Assembly: GCA_946414805.1 (NCBI GenBank)
Contig: CAMKPZ010000006.1
Span: 62,001 to 126,000, forward strand
Reading direction: 5' to 3'
Source: an uncultured Bacteroidales bacterium
GTDB lineage: Bacteria; Bacteroidota; Bacteroidia; Bacteroidales; Paludibacteraceae
DNA length: 64,000 nucleotides
Below, piece after piece: positions 1 through 8,276 of the stretch. Each line of letters begins with the position of its first letter. The first letter of the stretch is position 1. The translations under genes were made by a program, and so were the position numbers. The notes beneath the pieces were generated by a model that was given only the letters and a program-made list of their open reading frames with translations, ran no database searches and was not told the DNA's origin.

Positions 1-2
1 GT

Positions 3-149
3 CAGCAGATTGAGACATATCCTATTTCTTCTTTCCAAGAAGGAACCATTATTATCTCTGCTGGAACTTTGGATGCAGGTATGTATCTCTACTCGCTTAT
101 TGCTGACGGTCAGGTTATTGACACTAAACGAATGATACTAACGAAATAG
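3..149 (+). CDS. C-terminal end of a secreted protein with a sorting-like tail (partial)
   Basis: The reading frame is open from the left edge and stops at TAG 147-149, so only about 48 C-terminal residues are visible. They read as a beta-rich tail with the pattern LDAGMYLYSL-x3-G-x-VIDTKRMIL. Tails of this kind close many secreted Bacteroidota proteins and resemble type IX secretion sorting domains. What the body of the protein does cannot be seen. The next gene starts 12 nt later without its own promoter, so the two may be cotranscribed. Confidence 0.6.
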   Translation, partial: QQIETYPISSFQEGTIIISAGTLDAGMYLYSLIADGQVIDTKRMILTK

Positions 150-161
150 ATATAGTCTAAT

Positions 162-2129
162 ATGAAAAGGTATAATCTACTATTATCCTTCTTATTAAGC
201 AGTATATTTGGATATTCTACTATTTATGATCAACCTGCCTTTCATATTCCAAAGGAAAAACCATCATTTCACCTTTTGAATAGAAGTTCAAACATCAAAT
301 TGACATCAGATACAGTTATTATTATTGACTGTAAGCAATCTGTGTCTGGAATAGGTATAAGTGGTAAATCCATTCTTAAAAATAAAGATGCTGTCGTTCG
401 TGTGTTGTTTTTCGACAAAGAAGGTAAAGAGTATCTGATATTTGAGGATATATATATGTTTCCTGACGATAATGTGCATGAGTTTTTCAATGTTGCTATG
501 GAAACAGCGTTGTTGGAGAATATAGAACCTTGCGTAATAAAAATATATGTTCAAGAAGCTCAAATTGAGTTAAACCAAATAACATGTATAGTTAAAGAAA
601 ATGAACGTTCTCTACAAGAACTAAAAGAAAAACGGCGGGCAATTCTTGCAGCGCAAGAGGAATATTTGATTGCTAGGTGGAATAGGTTGAATTATCAAAC
701 AGGACAGTATTGGATTGCGGGGAAAACATCTATTTCTGGATGTCCCTACTCTGAAAGGAAAAGATTTCTTGGGGCTACCAATGATTATTTTCTATCAGAT
801 GGAATGGAGTATTATATTAGTGGTCTCTTTGTCGTAAAAGCGCACGGTAATACTACAGTAACAGAGAATCACATAGAGAAAAATCTCAAAAAAAAGCAAA
901 CTGAGACAACAATATATGCGGATAGTTATGATTGGCGTAATCGGCATGGAAAAAACTGGATGACTTCTGTAAAAAATCAAAATCTCCCGGTGAATCATAC
1001 AGGAAGTGGCGGTTGTTGGATATTTGGGCCTGTGGCAGCATTAGAGAGCCATCTCAACTTATTTTATAACAGATTACTTGATTTAGATTTATCGGAACAA
1101 GCAGTAGGTTCATGTTCTACTTTAGGATCAATGCAGACGGGAGGTTTTCCATATTATACATACAATTATATTCAACAAAATGGTTTAGTTACAGAAGATT
1201 GTTTCCCATTTCAAAATAGCGACACTCTTTCTTGTGATAGTATGTGTTCGAATCCTGAAGAAATCGCACAAATTTCAACCTATCGCAGATATTATTACGC
1301 AGATGCTAACACCTTAAAAATGGAGTTAATTAATAATGGTCCCATTGCTTCTGGAATCAGTAGCGCAAATATTCATCATGTCATGTGTTTATGTGGATAT
1401 GGTACAGTTCACGCTGGAGATCATATAAAATACGTTCACCCCTCTTATGGTACATATATAGATACTATAATCCCTGCCAATAGTGATTTGATAGGAAAAA
1501 CCTATTGGATATATAAAGATAGTGGAGGAACATTTAATGGATACGATGGGTATAAATCTATAGTATTTGAATCGGAAAGTTCACATCAATATACAACAGC
1601 CCTATATTATCCTGTTACTATATCCACATTATCTACAGATGACATTATTTGTGAGGATGCAGATAATGATGGGTACTATTTTTGGGGATTGGGACCAAAG
1701 CCCAATACATGCCCGATTTGTTGTCCTGATACACCTGATGGAGATGATTCTAATCCCCTATTAGCCGAAATGGATAACTATGGCAACTTCTCTGATTATG
1801 TGTTCCCCTATCCTACAACAACAATCAGTAAAGACACAACATGGAATATTAATACAACCCATTGCGGGAATATTATTATTACCGATAGTGCCACACTCAC
1901 TTTAACTGCAACTTTAACAATGAATCCAGCAGCTAAAATTATAGTAAAAAATGGAGGAACATTAATTGTGGATGCGGGTATTATTGATAACGCAACTATT
2001 GATATTCTATCTTCAGCGTCAATACAAATACTGCATAATGGTATATTGTATTTGAAACATTTTGGCAATCTTAATGTACGATTGGGTGCTAAAGCCGAGA
2101 TGAGATACGGACATGTATTACTGCAATAA
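162..2129 (+). CDS. Secreted papain-family (C1A) cysteine peptidase
   Basis: A 655-aa protein with an N-terminal signal peptide (hydrophobic to about residue 19). Residues 1-250 are an unrecognised N-terminal region. The papain fold starts at YDWR (about 258); the nucleophile motif is GGCWIFG with Cys285, preceded by VKNQ, and the catalytic His is in IHHVMCLCGYG (His405). The usual Asn of NSWG is replaced: the sequence reads YWIYKDSGG, with Asp453. Next comes a DADNDGYYFWG...GDDSNP segment, a calcium-loop-like linker frequent in Bacteroidota secreted proteins, then a beta-helix-like C-terminus. Role inferred: extracellular proteolysis. The Asp substitution could lower activity. The start is the first ATG after the upstream stop; base composition is AT-rich like its neighbours. 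Confidence 0.8.
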   Translation: MKRYNLLLSFLLSSIFGYSTIYDQPAFHIPKEKPSFHLLNRSSNIKLTSDTVIIIDCKQSVSGIGISGKSILKNKDAVVRVLFFDKEGKEYLIFEDIYMFPDDNVHEFFNVAMETALLENIEPCVIKIYVQEAQIELNQITCIVKENERSLQELKEKRRAILAAQEEYLIARWNRLNYQTGQYWIAGKTSISGCPYSERKRFLGATNDYFLSDGMEYYISGLFVVKAHGNTTVTENHIEKNLKKKQTETTIYADSYDWRNRHGKNWMTSVKNQNLPVNHTGSGGCWIFGPVAALESHLNLFYNRLLDLDLSEQAVGSCSTLGSMQTGGFPYYTYNYIQQNGLVTEDCFPFQNSDTLSCDSMCSNPEEIAQISTYRRYYYADANTLKMELINNGPIASGISSANIHHVMCLCGYGTVHAGDHIKYVHPSYGTYIDTIIPANSDLIGKTYWIYKDSGGTFNGYDGYKSIVFESESSHQYTTALYYPVTISTLSTDDIICEDADNDGYYFWGLGPKPNTCPICCPDTPDGDDSNPLLAEMDNYGNFSDYVFPYPTTTISKDTTWNINTTHCGNIIITDSATLTLTATLTMNPAAKIIVKNGGTLIVDAGIIDNATIDILSSASIQILHNGILYLKHFGNLNVRLGAKAEMRYGHVLLQ

Positions 2130-2140
2130 TTTTATTTTTC

Positions 2141-2171
2141 TTGCATATGTCAGAAAAAAGCAGTAATTTTG
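2141..2171 (+). promoter_or_regulatory. Bacteroidota -33/-7 promoter
   Basis: TTG at 2141-2143 is followed after 20 nt by TAATTTTG at 2164-2171. It lies inside an open frame that continues upstream of the next gene, which shows that the true start is the ATG at 2189. Confidence 0.7.
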
Positions 2172-2188
2172 CAAAAAATATCACAATC

Positions 2189-3022
2189 ATGGAAAAAAAA
2201 TCAATTATGGGACTGGTACTAATTATAGTCCAATCCATCTTCACATTAAGTTACTCTAATGAACCTAAACAAGCTACCATATGGTATTGTATAAGTATGT
2301 ATCAAAATTTGTCAGGATTTCAGTCTTCATCTTTTTCCTCATCCTTTTCTTCAGTTACATACTTATTGCAAGGGGATACTATATTTGGCGACATACGCTA
2401 TACAACTTTCTGTGGAGAAGATGGAACATTCTGGGGAGCTATGCGCAAGACAGATGATGGACAACAAGTGTACTATCGTCCAGGAGAAGGGCATGGGAAA
2501 TTTCCTACAAGCTTGGGAAAAGAATATCTCCTGTACGATTTCGGAGTGAAAGAAGGTGATACAACTATTGTGTATAGCGGATTCATGGATACTGCTGATG
2601 AAAATTCCGCACCAGATACCCCGGACGAGTTTGTCATGGATTCTATGGTGGTTGTGTCCATACAAGTGATTGATGGTAGGAAACATGTGCAGATACAAAA
2701 TATACATGCATCCATGCAACAGGTAGAATGGATTGAAGGTATAGGAACCCGTAATATTTTATTCACTACTGACCGAAATCGGTCTGCGGGTAATAATTTT
2801 GGTTTGTACACCTTATGTGCAGCCGACGATTTAGGCAATATTCTTTATTCCTTTGACACGGACCATTTAGGTATCCATAACGATAATTGCGAAGGGAAAA
2901 CATTGGCAATAGAAGAAATTCCCGTTCCCAATCCAATAGCATCCAAGATTCTCAGGAATGGTCAAATCCTCATTCTTCGTGGCGACAAGACCTTCACCCT
3001 TCAAGGTCAAGAAGTGAAATAA
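2189..3022 (+). CDS. Secreted protein of unknown function, sorting-like C-terminus
   Basis: A 277-aa protein with a signal peptide (MEKKSIMGLVLIIV...). I chose ATG 2189 because the promoter's -7 box overlaps the longer frame. The central region (GDIRY, WGAMR, VYYRP, EYLLYDF, EWIEGIGTRN) aligns by eye with the product of 3846-4607 (GNMRY, LGALR, IYYIP, EYLLYAF, YWTEGIGM), so the two are paralogues. The C-terminus, KILRNGQILILRG...TLQGQEVK, is a short sorting-like tail common in this order. Function unknown; probably an outer-surface or secreted protein. Confidence 0.7.
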   Translation: MEKKSIMGLVLIIVQSIFTLSYSNEPKQATIWYCISMYQNLSGFQSSSFSSSFSSVTYLLQGDTIFGDIRYTTFCGEDGTFWGAMRKTDDGQQVYYRPGEGHGKFPTSLGKEYLLYDFGVKEGDTTIVYSGFMDTADENSAPDTPDEFVMDSMVVVSIQVIDGRKHVQIQNIHASMQQVEWIEGIGTRNILFTTDRNRSAGNNFGLYTLCAADDLGNILYSFDTDHLGIHNDNCEGKTLAIEEIPVPNPIASKILRNGQILILRGDKTFTLQGQEVK

Positions 3023-3023
3023 A

Positions 3024-3055
3024 TTTGCATATACTGAAAATATTTTGTGATTTTG
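3024..3055 (+). promoter_or_regulatory. Weak -33/-7 promoter of the lipoprotein gene
   Basis: TTTG at 3024-3027 and TGATTTTG at 3048-3055, spacing 20. The -7 box has TG instead of TA. The duplicated copy downstream has the consensus TAATTTTG (7758-7765), so the two copies may differ in expression. Confidence 0.5.
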
Positions 3056-3098
3056 CAGCATCCAATAGAAAGTTGAATATATTTAAATTTTTACAGAT

Positions 3099-3722
3099 AT
3101 GAAGAAATTATTTTTATATGCAGGTTTACTAATGGCTGTCTGTCTCGCAGGGTGCGACACTCCGGAACAGTTAGAGGGTCTGAAATACTCGTTCAGTATT
3201 TTCCGATATACCGACGAATCATACAAAGAGAATATCATTACTATGACTCAAGAAAGCGGAGTTCCTGAGATTCAAAGGACTAACGGCATTTATAATTTCC
3301 CGAAACGCAAGAAAGATGCCCCTTATTTCAGAGATCCTGCTCAAACGGATCTTTCCGAGTTTTACTTTGACATTTGTGAGTTAGCGACAGAAGAAAAAGT
3401 ATTGCCCCTACACGATGGCTACTATACTTATTTTCCGTACACAGCTCTATCGTGCAACTCGGGAGAACCGGTAATGAGGGACTGTAAATGGGAAGACATC
3501 TGTTCTGTCGATGTGTCAGCACTGCCCGAGATTTGCCCGGCTGAAAACATCTATGCTGAGATTAGATCTTTCCCCATCCAAACGCTGGAGAAGAAGACCG
3601 GTAAGTCACGCAAAGAAATGACGATTGAAGACATAGAAAAAGCCATCAACGAGATCATTGATAATGGGGAAATAGACAAATACGGCGAAAAAGTGCCTAA
3701 TATCTCAGCCTCTACATACTGA
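3099..3722 (+). CDS. Lipoprotein of unknown function
   Basis: A 207-aa protein with a lipoprotein signal and lipobox LAGC (Cys at about residue 19). The mature part is acidic and polar, with no domain I recognise. The first 42 codons and the flanks are duplicated at 7756-8016, where the middle 165 codons are missing. Its own promoter lies at 3024-3055 and the next gene has a separate one, so it is monocistronic. Function unknown. Confidence 0.7.
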   Translation: MKKLFLYAGLLMAVCLAGCDTPEQLEGLKYSFSIFRYTDESYKENIITMTQESGVPEIQRTNGIYNFPKRKKDAPYFRDPAQTDLSEFYFDICELATEEKVLPLHDGYYTYFPYTALSCNSGEPVMRDCKWEDICSVDVSALPEICPAENIYAEIRSFPIQTLEKKTGKSRKEMTIEDIEKAINEIIDNGEIDKYGEKVPNISASTY

Positions 3723-3767
3723 GCAGAAACTCTTCCTCCCCAATAAACGCATTTATATCCTCTTGTA

Positions 3768-3799
3768 TTTGCATATTTCATAAAACAGCAGTAATTTTG
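3768..3799 (+). promoter_or_regulatory. Bacteroidota -33/-7 promoter
   Basis: TTTG 3768-3771 and TAATTTTG 3792-3799 with 20 nt between. It drives the gene at 3846 with a leader of about 40 nt. A copy of this promoter, carried by the duplication, sits at 7983-8014. Confidence 0.75.
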
Positions 3800-3845
3800 C
3801 AGGCGAATTAACATTAAAAATCATTTATACTAAAAATCTTTTATT

Positions 3846-4607
3846 ATGAAAAGGGAGTTAATATTTGTGCTATTGGCATGCATCTGTAGTCTGAGTAATG
3901 CACGTGACCAGAATTTACAATCACTTTGCGATAAGTGGAATATACTTGGTATTACCAATGTAGATGGTTATGAACGGTTTCATACCTTTACACAGCAATT
4001 GGCTACAGATACGATTATCGGCAATATGCGTTATTTGAGGTTAGAACAAAATAACGCATATCTCGGGGCTCTCCGTGAGGGAGATGATAAAGACATCTAT
4101 TATATTCCCAACGGTACAAATCATGAATATCTTCTTTATGCGTTTAATGCCAGTGCGGGCGATCGCTTATCCAACCTATGGTATGGCGGAGATTACCAAA
4201 GCTGCCCCTATGGTTACTCAGCCACCATCAAGGGGATATCAGAGAGCACGCCCAAGGTATTTACAATAGAAGTGGAGTATCCCTCTTCGGACTTTATTAT
4301 TCCATATACAATCTACTGGACCGAAGGAATAGGTATGGCGGATGGCCCTACAGGGCAAGATTGCCCAGGCCCTATGTGCGAAGGGGATTATGGACAACAA
4401 ATACTATGTGCCTATAAAAACGGCGAGCAGGTATATGCCTCTGAATACGCAGAACAATATGGGTGCAAGTATAATTATGATCCTCTGCAAGACATAGAAA
4501 CAGTGATGGCGGGCTCTTCCTCTGCCACCAAAATCATCCGTGACAGGAAGATTTACATCCGCCGCGGGGAAAAGGAGTTCACCTTGACCGGACAGGAGAC
4601 AAAGTAA
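3846..4607 (+). CDS. Secreted protein, paralogue of the 2189-3022 product
   Basis: A 253-aa protein with a signal peptide ending near SLSNA. The central part matches the 2189-3022 product, including an EGIG block, and it ends in a sorting-like tail (KIIRDRKIYIRRG...TLTGQETK). The stop TAA at 4605-4607 is followed in the same frame, with no further stop, by Rhs-type coding sequence. This gene therefore appears to have been joined to an Rhs gene that lost its start. Function unknown. Confidence 0.7.
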   Translation: MKRELIFVLLACICSLSNARDQNLQSLCDKWNILGITNVDGYERFHTFTQQLATDTIIGNMRYLRLEQNNAYLGALREGDDKDIYYIPNGTNHEYLLYAFNASAGDRLSNLWYGGDYQSCPYGYSATIKGISESTPKVFTIEVEYPSSDFIIPYTIYWTEGIGMADGPTGQDCPGPMCEGDYGQQILCAYKNGEQVYASEYAEQYGCKYNYDPLQDIETVMAGSSSATKIIRDRKIYIRRGEKEFTLTGQETK

Positions 4608-4679
4608 ATAACCACGCCCGGCATCTATGCCCTCCGCATCCATACCATCACCAGTACCGAATACCTGTTCGACGGTTCT

Positions 4680-6701
4680 GTGGCGCAGCAACTGACCATG
4701 CAAGGGAGAGACAATGACTTTGTGCAGGAACATTACCGCTATATCTATGATCATGCAGGACGACTATTGAAAACCCTTTACCGGCTCAATAATGATGAAG
4801 AAATACTTTTATCTTCATTTTCCTATGATGAAACGGGGCATTTGGTACAAAATTTGTTGCACAATTCACAAGATACAATAGCGTATTCCTATGATATACG
4901 CAATATGCTGACAAAAACGAAAAACAAACATTTCTCCGAGAGGTTGTTCTATGCGGACAGCATTTCTGATTTTTCTCATGCCACACCATGTTACAATGGC
5001 AATATCGCTGTGGCACAAACCTTACGGACGGACACCTCTCTCACATTCGTTTATTCCTATGATCAACTGAACCGTTTGGTCGAATCCGAACAGGAGACAG
5101 GCGGTCAAACAAAACCAAGCGAATGGTTCCGGTATGACAAGAAGGGAAATATCCTGCAACTGCAACGTTATAGCGGAAACCGCTTGATTGATGACTTGCA
5201 TTTTTCTTATCAGCAGAATGGTAATCTGTTACTATCTATTATAGATCAAGGAGAGGATGCCGATTTGTATTCCACTATCGAGTATCATAATGCCGAGACC
5301 CAGGCGGATACGATGATGTACTATGACGCCAACGGCAATCTGATACGCGATCTGAATAGAGGGATTACGGCTATCCGATATAATATCCTCAATCTGCCCG
5401 ATACTATTCTGTTCGCTAATGGCAACCAGATTGTGAACCTATACGATGCGGCAGGTAAGAAATACAGATCTATCATTTATACAAATATAACTACTGCCAT
5501 TAGTCCGTATTATAATATAGCGCATCATGCCATTAATACGGATTCCATGGAATACCGCGTTACGGAATATGCTAATAATGTTGAATACTATTACACTTCG
5601 CGTGACACCACACAGCGCATCTTTAATGCAGTTGGCTATTATTTTGATGGTTCCTACTACCATTATATCAAAGACCACCTCGGCAATATATGTGCCGTAG
5701 TGAACTCGACAAGGGATTCGGTCATACAAAGGACTCTCTACTATGCATCGGGCGTTCCAATGGCACAGAGCTGGGGCAGAGAAACGCAGCCTTACTTATA
5801 CAATGGAAAAGAGTTTATCGAAGCGCATGGGTTGAATGAGTATGATAGCCAAGCACGCATGTACTATGCGCCAATAATGCGCACCACCACAATGGATCCA
5901 TTAGCGGAGAAATACTATCATATCTCTCCTTATGCATGGTGTGGAAATAATCTTATCGCTTTTGTAGATCCTGATGGACAATATTATTATGATTGGAATG
6001 ACCATTGCTACCGATCAACGTACACAAATAACGAAGTGTCGTGGAGCGAGGTGCTCTGGAACGAGTTTATTGAGCCAAGACCAATAAACCAAATCGGGCC
6101 ATTACGCATGGTGGGAGAATTTGGGCTCGGCAACGGAGTACAAGAAAGAATTTTGGGTTCTGACGATAACTTTACACAGCAGTTTACTACCAATAACGAG
6201 CGGTTGGAAGGAATCTATAATTCAGTTGCAGAAGCGATATTTAACAGAGGTTTCGAAAATAGTGCAGAAGATGAAAACGGAACAAAAGATGGCAAATATG
6301 ATTATAGTTTAGGTTCTAAAGGTCAGTTAGATAAATTGGGTATTATGGCGCATGATTTGGCAAATGCTGCTGGTAGAGCATTTAATAAAGTAAGCCCGTT
6401 TGGTCTTACAGTTTCGACTGGTAATCTTGCTGCTTCGGTCGTAGGTTCATTCAGCGTAACATGGGAATTAGAACGATATGATAGCAACGGAGATGCAATC
6501 GTTACTTTTCACTTGATAAATAACATGTCTGCTGCATCGGCAACGAGACCGCCTCTTGTAGGATATACAGATTTTTGGAAAGACAATGTGGGACCCGTAA
6601 TTAATAAGGTTGCTAACAGCAGATGGAATTTCACAGGTTTTATGCGCACTGTGAAGATCAATATGACATGGACAACAACAATTCCAAATCCGAATAAGTG
6701 A
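4680..6701 (+). CDS. Rhs-core polymorphic toxin-like protein, N-terminally truncated
   Basis: About 673 aa from a GTG at 4680; Rhs-type coding continues in frame back to 4608 (TPGIYALRIHTI, EYLFDGSV), directly after the previous gene's stop. Residues 1-400 carry YD-type repeats (YRYIYDHAGRLLKTLYRL and similar), then the Rhs core with YIKDHLGNI, LYNGKE, YDSQARMY, DPLAEKY and the border D430-P-D-G433. The last 240 aa are a variable domain I do not recognise. In known Rhs systems this domain is a toxin or binding module matched by a downstream immunity gene. The normal N-terminus and signal peptide are missing, so it may be a donor cassette or pseudogene. No ribosome-binding site is visible at the GTG. 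Confidence 0.65.
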   Translation: MAQQLTMQGRDNDFVQEHYRYIYDHAGRLLKTLYRLNNDEEILLSSFSYDETGHLVQNLLHNSQDTIAYSYDIRNMLTKTKNKHFSERLFYADSISDFSHATPCYNGNIAVAQTLRTDTSLTFVYSYDQLNRLVESEQETGGQTKPSEWFRYDKKGNILQLQRYSGNRLIDDLHFSYQQNGNLLLSIIDQGEDADLYSTIEYHNAETQADTMMYYDANGNLIRDLNRGITAIRYNILNLPDTILFANGNQIVNLYDAAGKKYRSIIYTNITTAISPYYNIAHHAINTDSMEYRVTEYANNVEYYYTSRDTTQRIFNAVGYYFDGSYYHYIKDHLGNICAVVNSTRDSVIQRTLYYASGVPMAQSWGRETQPYLYNGKEFIEAHGLNEYDSQARMYYAPIMRTTTMDPLAEKYYHISPYAWCGNNLIAFVDPDGQYYYDWNDHCYRSTYTNNEVSWSEVLWNEFIEPRPINQIGPLRMVGEFGLGNGVQERILGSDDNFTQQFTTNNERLEGIYNSVAEAIFNRGFENSAEDENGTKDGKYDYSLGSKGQLDKLGIMAHDLANAAGRAFNKVSPFGLTVSTGNLAASVVGSFSVTWELERYDSNGDAIVTFHLINNMSAASATRPPLVGYTDFWKDNVGPVINKVANSRWNFTGFMRTVKINMTWTTTIPNPNK

Positions 6702-7291
6702 TGAAAAGAGTTTTTATTATAACAAGTATATTCACAAGCCTTCTGCTTTTAACTGCATGTACTCATACAAAATGGGAACATAAAGAAGATTTAATCGGAG
6801 TGTGGGTGCCTCGCAATGGCGATAGTGCAAAAATTGTTTTTAATGATAATGGTACATGTTATGTAGATGTTCCAACTGATATAGATCAAGGTTTTTGGGG
6901 AATAGGCTCACCTTTTGCATGGGGTGGGAATACTGCATTTGACTCATGCTATTCGAAGATGGAAAGGTGGAAATTCTTTGGCTACTGGAAAATTAAAGAA
7001 GCTAAACAACGCGACACATTTTTAGATATAATCTCTAATACTTGGTATTCGTATAGCATAAGAATTAGCCCTTATCGTGAATTGTTAGGATCGGATGAAG
7101 AATCCATGTTTTTCATGAATAATTCAGATGCAGTGGATGTTTATTGGATAGAAATTGGTGCATGGACAGAATCTTTCTTTCCGCCTGCCAGATTGAAGTA
7201 TTTATATCACTATTCTGCAGATCCAGATTGGTCATATGATTTTTGCAAGGAAGGAAAAAGAAGACTAAAACTTGCCAATATCATTGATTGA
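6701..7291 (+). CDS. Lipoprotein, candidate immunity partner of the Rhs C-terminus
   Basis: A 196-aa lipoprotein with lipobox LTAC. The ATG at 6701 overlaps the Rhs stop in the string TGATG, which suggests coupled translation. The body (LIGVWVPRNGDSAKIVF, then W- and Y-rich strands) looks like a small beta-barrel of the lipocalin kind; that is an impression only. Position directly behind a variable Rhs end is where immunity genes usually lie, so immunity is the leading inference. No other partner is nearby. Confidence 0.55.
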   Translation: MKRVFIITSIFTSLLLLTACTHTKWEHKEDLIGVWVPRNGDSAKIVFNDNGTCYVDVPTDIDQGFWGIGSPFAWGGNTAFDSCYSKMERWKFFGYWKIKEAKQRDTFLDIISNTWYSYSIRISPYRELLGSDEESMFFMNNSDAVDVYWIEIGAWTESFFPPARLKYLYHYSADPDWSYDFCKEGKRRLKLANIID

Positions 7292-7321
7292 TCTACGATC
7301 TCATGGAGTTGATTAAGTAAA

Positions 7322-7444
7322 AACAAACTCAGTTTTGCCACCGATTATTCCATCGAGGGAAATACACTGACCATCGATTCTTTTGCACGTGACGGAGGGA
7401 TCAGAACTCTGTATATCAAACCGCTGGTATTGCTGAAGCAATAA
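7322..7444 (+). pseudogene. C-terminal remnant of a second small secreted protein or lipoprotein
   Basis: A frame ending at TAA 7442-7444 reads NKLSFATDYSIEGNTLTIDSF...YIKPLVLLKQ, a coherent beta-strand C-terminus. No start codon or signal sequence is present. It probably is the tail of a displaced immunity-type or barrel protein, left by gene turnover behind the Rhs cassette. Confidence 0.4.
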
Positions 7445-7755
7445 TCCCTACTATTTCAAAAAAACACCTTTTTGGTACGACTTTTTGATAAATTCCTCAC
7501 CTTTTTTAAGCGACTTTCGGCTGCAAAGGTACACTTTTTTTTTGATATACGCAAGATACTGATAGCGGAAAATTCATTTTTTATTCACTTTTTCGATCAT
7601 GGTAGAGCAACCGCCCACGATTTTGTGGTCGCTCAAGTCAAATAAAAGCAGTAATTTTGTCGTCGGACGCGCTACGTTAGCGTCCGTCGGGGTCCCCAAG
7701 AATAGGGATATTCAGAGAAAAATGATACTATCTATTGTATATTTCAAAAAATAAT
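7445..7755. other. Gene-free stretch with orphan promoters and a hairpin
   Basis: No gene is seen. It contains a minus-strand -7 box (TACCTTTG, reverse of 7524-7531) with nothing to transcribe leftward, and a plus-strand TAATTTTG at 7652-7659. The latter is followed by GTCGTCGGA, a hairpin with stems GGACGC (7665-7670) and GCGTCC (7680-7685), and the palindrome GGGGTCCCC (7689-7697). The same order of elements recurs at 12307-12424. Confidence 0.5.
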
Positions 7756-8016
7756 TGTAATTTTGCAGCATCCAATAGAAAGTTGAATATATTTAAATTT
7801 TTACAGACATGAAGAAATTATTTTTATACGCAGGTTTACTAATGGCTGTCTGTCTTGCAGGGTGCGACACTCCGGAACAGTTAGAGGGTCTGAAATACTC
7901 GTTCAGTATTTTCCGATATACCGACGAATCATACTGAGCAGAAACTCTTCCTCCCCAATAAACGCATTTATATCCTCTTGTATTTGCATATTTTATAAAA
8001 CAGCAGTAATTTTGCA
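7756..8016 (+). repeat. Partial duplication of 3046-3801 with a 495-bp internal deletion
   Basis: 7756-7934 matches 3046-3224 at offset 4710, and 7930-8016 matches 3715-3801 at offset 4215. The shift of 495 bp equals 165 codons. The junction is at CATAC, present at both ends of the deleted segment (3220-3224 and 3715-3719), so the deletion happened between 5-bp direct repeats. Only a few substitutions separate the copies, so the event looks recent. The copy includes promoters at both ends. Confidence 0.85.
7809..7937 (+). pseudogene. 42-aa in-frame deletion derivative of the lipoprotein at 3099-3722
   Basis: The frame keeps the lipoprotein signal and lipobox and about 23 residues after it, then ends at the same TGA as the parent because the deletion is a multiple of three. 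Its promoter has a consensus TAATTTTG at 7758-7765. It could still give a short lipopeptide, or be a decaying copy. Confidence 0.6.
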
Positions 8017-8018
8017 CT

Positions 8019-8051
8019 CCCGCAGCCCACCCTCTGCGGGGGTGTTTTTTT
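8019..8051 (+). terminator. Rho-independent terminator
   Basis: Stem CCCGCAG (8019-8025) pairs with CTGCGGG (8034-8040), followed by GGTG and a T-run ending at 8051. It sits directly after the duplicated promoter at 7983-8014, so it may instead act as an attenuator before the small gene at 8077. Confidence 0.55.
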
Positions 8052-8076
8052 AATATAACTATCAAAACCCAACAGT

Positions 8077-8276
8077 ATGAAAAAAAAGAAATCTTCTATC
8101 TCTTGGAATCCACGGCAGAGCGTCGTGCCCGCCGTAACCGTGACATCAAAACCCTCTTCCTGCATCTGACAGCGGAAGAGGGCTTTTCGTTTATGAACGC
8201 CTATGAGGCGGTGGGGTATCAATTTTACCTCTCCGCCGAACAAGTCCGGCAGATAATTGCACGGCGGTTTACCTGA
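8077..8276 (+). pseudogene. Small conserved-looking protein, start displaced by an A8 tract
   Basis: The ATG at 8077 is followed by eight A residues (8080-8087). Read from that ATG the frame dies after about 30 codons. The frame that begins within the A-run gives a coherent charged peptide: EIFYLLESTAERRARRNRDI..., then FMNAYEAVGYQFYLSAEQV..., stopping at TGA 8274-8276 (about 65 aa). Two fewer or one more A would join the ATG to it. It looks like a small basic regulatory or DNA-binding protein of Bacteroidota; no function assigned. A sequencing error in the homopolymer, slippage or real decay are all possible. Its end overlaps the convergent ATPase gene by 8 bp. Confidence 0.5.
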
